A stretch of DNA of 64,000 bases from Apiosordaria backusii (Eukaryota > Ascomycota > Sordariomycetes > Sordariales > Lasiosphaeriaceae), in the NCBI GenBank assembly GCA_030549205.1, contig JAUKTV010000002.1, positions 3,596,001 to 3,660,000 of the forward strand. The letters run 5' to 3'. Below the pieces are notes generated by a model. It made no database searches and was not told the origin of the DNA. It saw only the letters and a list, made by a program, of their open reading frames with translations. This document shows positions 59,422 to 64,000 of this stretch, in pieces. Both the position numbers and the translations under genes were made by a program. Position 1 is the stretch's first letter; the number at the start of each line of letters is the position of its first letter.

Positions 59422-60724
59422 AGAGTTGGACGTTTTCCAAGCCTTTTTACGTAACGCCCGATCACTGCCGACGGTTTTGTTTTGTCAGTATTTACGCAAT
59501 CATGTGTCTTTCGGAATTGTCTTTTCAGCATCGTCAAAACGGTGCAATGCGACCTCGACTCTAATTCTTATTCAACATTATCGGGTGGACAAAATGCTTG
59601 ATCGGGGTATATCTGCTGAGATACCTCTACGCGTCACGACTCTTGTATTTTCTTTTCGTTTCGTTCTGTTTGATATTTGATTTTCTACGTTAATAGGTTA
59701 TGGGCTTTAATTCTCCATGATTGTGGGCTCTTGTATGGGAGGGTCGATGGATGGCAGGTCGACACACACATGCATTGGGGCCCGCGGGCGGCGAAGAGGT
59801 GGTTTTGTTATGCATAAGGATGGATATCCAAAGGGCGCTTTTGGTTCTCAGGTCAGTGTGAGAGGCGCTGCGAATCGGAGTTCTTGGGTGGCGGGCTTGT
59901 TTGGTTTGCGTTGGGATTTCAGCGGCCGTGAGCATACACGGATACGAGGCCAGTGGGAAATACCTGTTTACTGGGTATATGTTTTTTTTACTGTTTACTG
60001 GGTATATGTTTTTTTTACTGTTTACTGTTTACTGCCGCATATGATGACCAGACTTCAGTCTCAAGTATCATGACTTGACCTACGATGGCAATTTCGTTCT
60101 TGTGTGACCGAGGCATCCTGCACATGTAATGAGTTCTTCCAGTGCGTGATTGCGAGTCCATAGGCTTTCCAGTTTTCTATGTGTAATAACAATACAAGAC
60201 CACAGTGTGTCTCCTATCTTTTGACCGTTGCGAAACCATCGACGCTCCCATCGTTTATTAGTGTCGGGCACGCCGAGAACAACGTTTCCCCACAGTGCGA
60301 GCATCCCCACTGTGTGAGGCCAACCAATTAGCTCCGGGTATGACGACACAGTTCAACACCACTCCCTCTAAGCAATAACACCATCTCTTGTGAAGCTCTC
60401 GTCGGGTGCTCCTGTCTTTTTCTCATCGCGACTGGCGGGGACAATCATTCTTTCTCTCTCTGGGGGGTTTCCTCAACCCACATTGACAGGTGTCGACATC
60501 TCATCAGGCCAGGCCCGGCAGGGTAAGAAAGGAGGCGAACGTGCGTAGCGGTCCTGAGCACCTGGTTCACGGGATTCCCAATTCCCGAGATAACGGTTCT
60601 CGAATTCAACACACACTCTTCATAGAGAGAGTTTCCTCCTTGTTTTTGCTTTGGGACTGTGTTTTATCGTATCAACTTTTTTTACCTTGATACAATCTTG
60701 GATTTGACGAACAAGCAAGCAACA
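59422..60724. other. Intergenic, MAF1 3' UTR and CCZ1 promoter
   Basis: About 1.3 kb between tandem genes. It contains a 27-bp tandem duplication near 59964-60034. Nothing else recognised. Confidence 0.55.
59964..60034 (+). repeat. 27-bp tandem duplication followed by a TTTACTG run
   Basis: Two identical adjacent 27-bp copies beginning CTGTTTACTGGGTATATG and ending in T8-A (59964-59990 and 59991-60017), followed by further CTGTTTA heptamers. The short heptamer inside the unit suggests replication slippage. Confidence 0.9.
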
Positions 60725-63314
60725 ATGGCAGCACCGCCCCCTCACTCCTGCCTCCCCCTCCTATATCACCGCCGCCAGCCCCGTCCATTATCCCAGCCCA
60801 GCTCGGTTTTCTGGCAATTTACAACCCGAGTCTCTCTTCCAGGTCTGGTGGTGGTGGTGGTGGGGATGATGAAAACAGCGTCAACGATCAAATCGTGTAT
60901 TATGCTTCGCTGAACGAGCAGCATGTCTCGTCGCATGAAGGCGGCAGTTCAAAGAGGAGGAGGCGACGGCATCGGTCTTCGACAACAAGGAATGGTGAGC
61001 AGATATCGAAAGAGATACGGAATGAGCGCCTGAGGCAGGTGGGACTGGCGCAGGGGATGGTGGAATTTAGTAGTGGGTTTGCGGGGGGAAGGCGGTGGAG
61101 GGGATTGAGACGGAGAGGAGGAGGGTGGTGGTTTATGAGCTGGAGCCGGGGTGGTGGATTTTGGCTGTGAGTTTTGCCCCCCTTTTGTTTCTTTTTAGGG
61201 GAGGGTGGGAAGATAAGTGCTGACAAGATGGAAAATAGTCTATTGATCTTACACAATTGCCTTCTGCTACTACGACTGAGGTGGGAGCGGAAAGGAAGGT
61301 GGAGTACAGCTCGAGAGAGGTGAAGCCTACCGCGCTGTTGTTGCAGGATCTGCTGAGGGCGCATTCTGTGTTTTTGTTGCATCATGCTAGCTCGCTGTCG
61401 GCGCTGTTTGTCAAGACGCAGAGGCAAAGGTTTGTGGCGGTATTGGGAAGGTATTGGGATTTGTTTCTCAGTACGTGGAATGTGATGCTGCATGGGAACC
61501 CAGCTTGTGCTGTGTTTGGGGGGATCAAGATTGCTGCCTGTGGTGAGCTGGGGATTGGAGTTGGGGAGGAAGAGAGGGGCAGCGGGGAGAGGGAAGTGTT
61601 GGAGGGGTTGGTCGAAAGAACAGAAGGGTTGGTGGACTTGGTTGTTGGGAGGTTTGGGAAGTCTCCCTCAGATAAGGAAAGCGAGAGTGAAGAAGAAGAA
61701 GAGAAGTGGCTAGGAACGGGGAATGAAACCGGGCCGGAAGATGGAGCGGTTTTCCTTGGGACTGGGGCGCTATCAAGGCATTCATTAAGGGCGCTGATGT
61801 ACTGGATGGAAGATATGTACATACATGGGGAGAATGCGTATGGGGTGAACGACAGTCCTACTGCGACTCGATCACAGGCCGCCAGGAGAAGAAGGGCTGC
61901 TGGAAGGAAAGCTTCGGCTGCTGCTAAGGAGAGCAGCAGAAAGCAGCAACAGCAGCCTGAAGTGCCAGATGCCGCTGGAAAAGGTGGCGAATCGTCAAAG
62001 GCTTCTGATGAGACGGGAAAGGGTAGCATGGATGCGCTCCTCGGGTACATGAAGCTGGGATACGGAACGTCTTGGTCTCTCACTGGGAAGAAGTCCGCTG
62101 AAACCACTACGGCTACAGAACAAGAAATCCCAGGCACTGGAACCAGCGAACAGCAAAATCCAGCAGCCACGGACGCTCCAAAGCCCCGGCAGCCTTCTCT
62201 CAGTACCGGTCGCTATCTCATTGGACTCATGGGCGACGTAGAGGAATCCACCAGTAAGGAGGACGATCCAGACGCCCAAGACCAGCCAGATCCAGCAGAC
62301 CTCAACTCGAGAACCCTCTTGCGCACTGTCACCGTTGAACTCGAAAAGGAAGGCGAAGACCGGCCAGAGTCGAAGATGACGAAAGACTTAGGCAGTCAGG
62401 AGACCGAGCTGGCTGAAGAGGGTGTCCAAGAAGAAGAAGGTCACGTCGCGGATACTTCCAATACAGAATTCGACAGCCAGGATCGTAACAAGACCAAGAA
62501 GCTACGGGTGGTGGTGTACGCCAACCGACCCTTCCTCTACATCTTTTTATTTCAGCTCCGCACCGACTCGTTAGCCTGGGACGGCATGTACAAGTCGCTG
62601 CATACACAACTTGCCCCGTTACACAAGCCCTTATTGCTATCAACAGCCTATCGGCCCGAAAGGCCAGACGTTGGCGGTGCTGTGGCAACAGCTCAGATTT
62701 ACGATCTAGTCTGGGACCCCAAGCTGCTCACGATCCATTCCACCATCCCCAACATACCCGAACCAGTATCAGTCACAGCACCTGGCGTTAAGAAACCAGG
62801 TGTCTGGACCCGGGTGGAATCCCTCAACACCCACAACCAGATTCTCAATGTGTATAGCAATACGCGAGACGACATGTCAGAGTTTGAGCGGACGTGCAAG
62901 ACTAGCCGGGGGTGGTGGATAGTCTGGACTAGGATCCTGGAGCGGGGTGGTAAGAATACCGATGGGAGCCTGACGCCTACTACTACTACTACGGCTACGA
63001 GCACCACGGGCACGGCGACGATCACAGGGTTGGTGGACGGTCATGGTTCTTCTGATGGTGGTGGTGGTAGTTCTTATGAGGGTGGACAGACGGGTGAGGT
63101 TGGTGTGACAAAGGAGATTATACTTATTCGACGGGCTAGCGATCATGGCGGGGGAGGGTTGAGGGGGGTTAGCACTTCTTACATTGGGAGTGTAGGCAGT
63201 GGAAGCGGTGGCACTGGGGGAGGAGGGTGGGCAGATGGGGCGAGTAAACTGGCGCAGGGGATTGGGGTTGATACGAGGAGGTATATTGAGGGGCTGTTGA
63301 GTTTGAATCGGTGA
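60725..63314 (+). CDS. CCZ1: Ccz1, subunit of the Mon1-Ccz1 Rab7/Ypt7 exchange factor; two frame breaks
   Basis: With Mon1 it activates the Rab GTPase Ypt7 on late endosomes, vacuoles and autophagosomes. Exon 1 about 60725-61166, exon 2 61239-63314 (72-nt intron, GTGAGT/TAG). The N-terminal longin domain starts IIPAQLGFLAIYNPSL and reaches VVVYELEPGWWILA-SIDLTQLPS across the splice; exon 2 continues with FLLHHASSLSALFV, GRYWDLFLSTWNVMLHG and FGGIKIAACGELGIGVGEEE, conserved in fungal Ccz1. A long acidic and Ser/Thr-rich linker separates this from a second longin-like part (VVVYANRPFLYIFLFQLRTDSL). Exon 1 is out of frame twice: between the ATG at 60725 and PAQLGF (one base missing, perhaps in a C5 run at 60737-60741 or 60754-60758), and at the G6 run 61083-61088. 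Both fit single-base undercalls. Family confidence is good. Confidence 0.83.
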
Positions 63315-64000
63315 GAGTTAGTAGATTATATACACGCGGGGATCATGCATGATTATGAAGGTGCGGGTTTGAGAGATCGGTAGAGTTATGAAGGGATGAG
63401 GTCAATGATTGGTTTTGAGAATACATATGAGTTATCGTTATTTTACTGTTAAGACTTGCCTTTGTGATTCTGTTTTGTGGTTCTGTTTGTTTGTCGCTGG
63501 TCGTACAAGAAGCTTGATTAGCATGCTAGATTTCCTATTTTCTTTTCACTTAGTCCGATCGTGCTACAATAGAGGTTTAGATTTCCGAGCTTCAGTCTTT
63601 GCAACGCTTGCTTTCATGGTTGAGTACTTATTCCGCGCCTCCGCCTCACCCGTCATTTTCCCGTGATGTTTGTTCATCCTATCCAGAATCGCGATACTCC
63701 TCCGTCTTTGTTAGCTCCTTGTGCAACTGCAGTCATATCACCGCAGTTGAAGAGATCACACCATGGAAGCATCTATCAGTCCTGTTATCCTGTCCGGAGG
63801 ACAATATTCCTGCCAAACTTCCAAAAAATCGCATACAAAATTGATAAGAATCTTATCGCTCAAGAGAGATTGGTCGGGGGCTACCGGAGAGTGGGTCCAA
63901 TTCGGCACCACCTCCAAAATTTATGCAACCGGTACCATTCTGTGCGTAACTGTATGGCAAATCTAGATCTGAAATCCGATTTCTGAAGGTCCACGAAATG
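63315..64000. other. Downstream region of CCZ1, no gene seen
   Basis: About 0.7 kb to the end of the window. It should hold the 3' UTR of CCZ1. Short frames of up to 107 codons on the plus strand overlap one another and are not recognisable. Confidence 0.5.

Overview
This window is nuclear DNA from a filamentous ascomycete, most likely a Sordariomycete of the Sordariales type. The evidence is short introns of about 53-200 nt with CTRAC/TACTAAC-like branch sites, a solitary 5S rRNA gene of the dispersed Neurospora type, a Zn2Cys6 regulator with a fungal-specific trans-domain, and housekeeping proteins that read as Sordariomycete orthologs. I see no plasmid, phage, CRISPR array or intact transposon. 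There is no gene cluster. Genes sit singly on both strands and are separated by intergenic stretches of 0.3 to 9 kb.

Layout. 1-4416 has no supportable gene. 4417-7756 (-) encodes a large transcription factor with two C2H2 fingers and a Zn2Cys6 cluster. 7757-16856 is a 9.1 kb stretch without a convincing gene that carries an 18-bp minisatellite; a 5S rRNA gene follows at 16857. 17890-20628 (-) is a coiled-coil protein of the ADIP/SSX2IP-TINA type, and 21607-25703 (-) is 5-oxoprolinase. 27244-29381 (+) is an adenosine deaminase/ADGF-like protein that has lost nearly all its catalytic residues. 31503-32536 (-) is an NmrA-like NAD(P)-binding protein and 35552-36222 (-) a CsbD-like stress protein. 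38376-40165 (-) (mitochondrial cysteine desulfurase) and 41006-42558 (+) (BAR-SH3 protein) are divergent and share a promoter region. 43071-44674 (+) is an FAD oxidoreductase. 45266-47674 (-) is a proline-rich protein whose frame is interrupted by a TAG. 49724-50416 (+) is a carboxymuconolactone decarboxylase-like protein, 50863-51684 (-) a membrane-anchored coiled-coil protein, 52612-53421 (+) the KEOPS kinase Bud32, and 53592-54692 (-) the glutamate-cysteine ligase modifier subunit. 55990-56797 (+) is the AP-1 sigma adaptin, 58323-59421 (+) the Pol III repressor Maf1, and 60725-63314 (+) the Ccz1-type subunit of the Rab7/Ypt7 exchange factor.

Together the genes cover thiol and Fe-S metabolism (5-oxoprolinase, GCL modifier, Nfs1), membrane traffic (BAR-SH3, AP-1 sigma, Ccz1) and translation support (Bud32, Maf1, 5S rRNA). 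They do not form one pathway.

The most interesting points are the apparent pseudoenzyme of the ADGF family, the in-frame TAG followed by 144 open in-phase codons, and three single-base reading-frame breaks in conserved genes. At least two of the breaks fall in G or C homopolymers, which points to consensus errors rather than gene death. Coordinates of spliced genes are the outer CDS limits; exon limits are given in the evidence and were read by eye from splice consensus and protein continuity.
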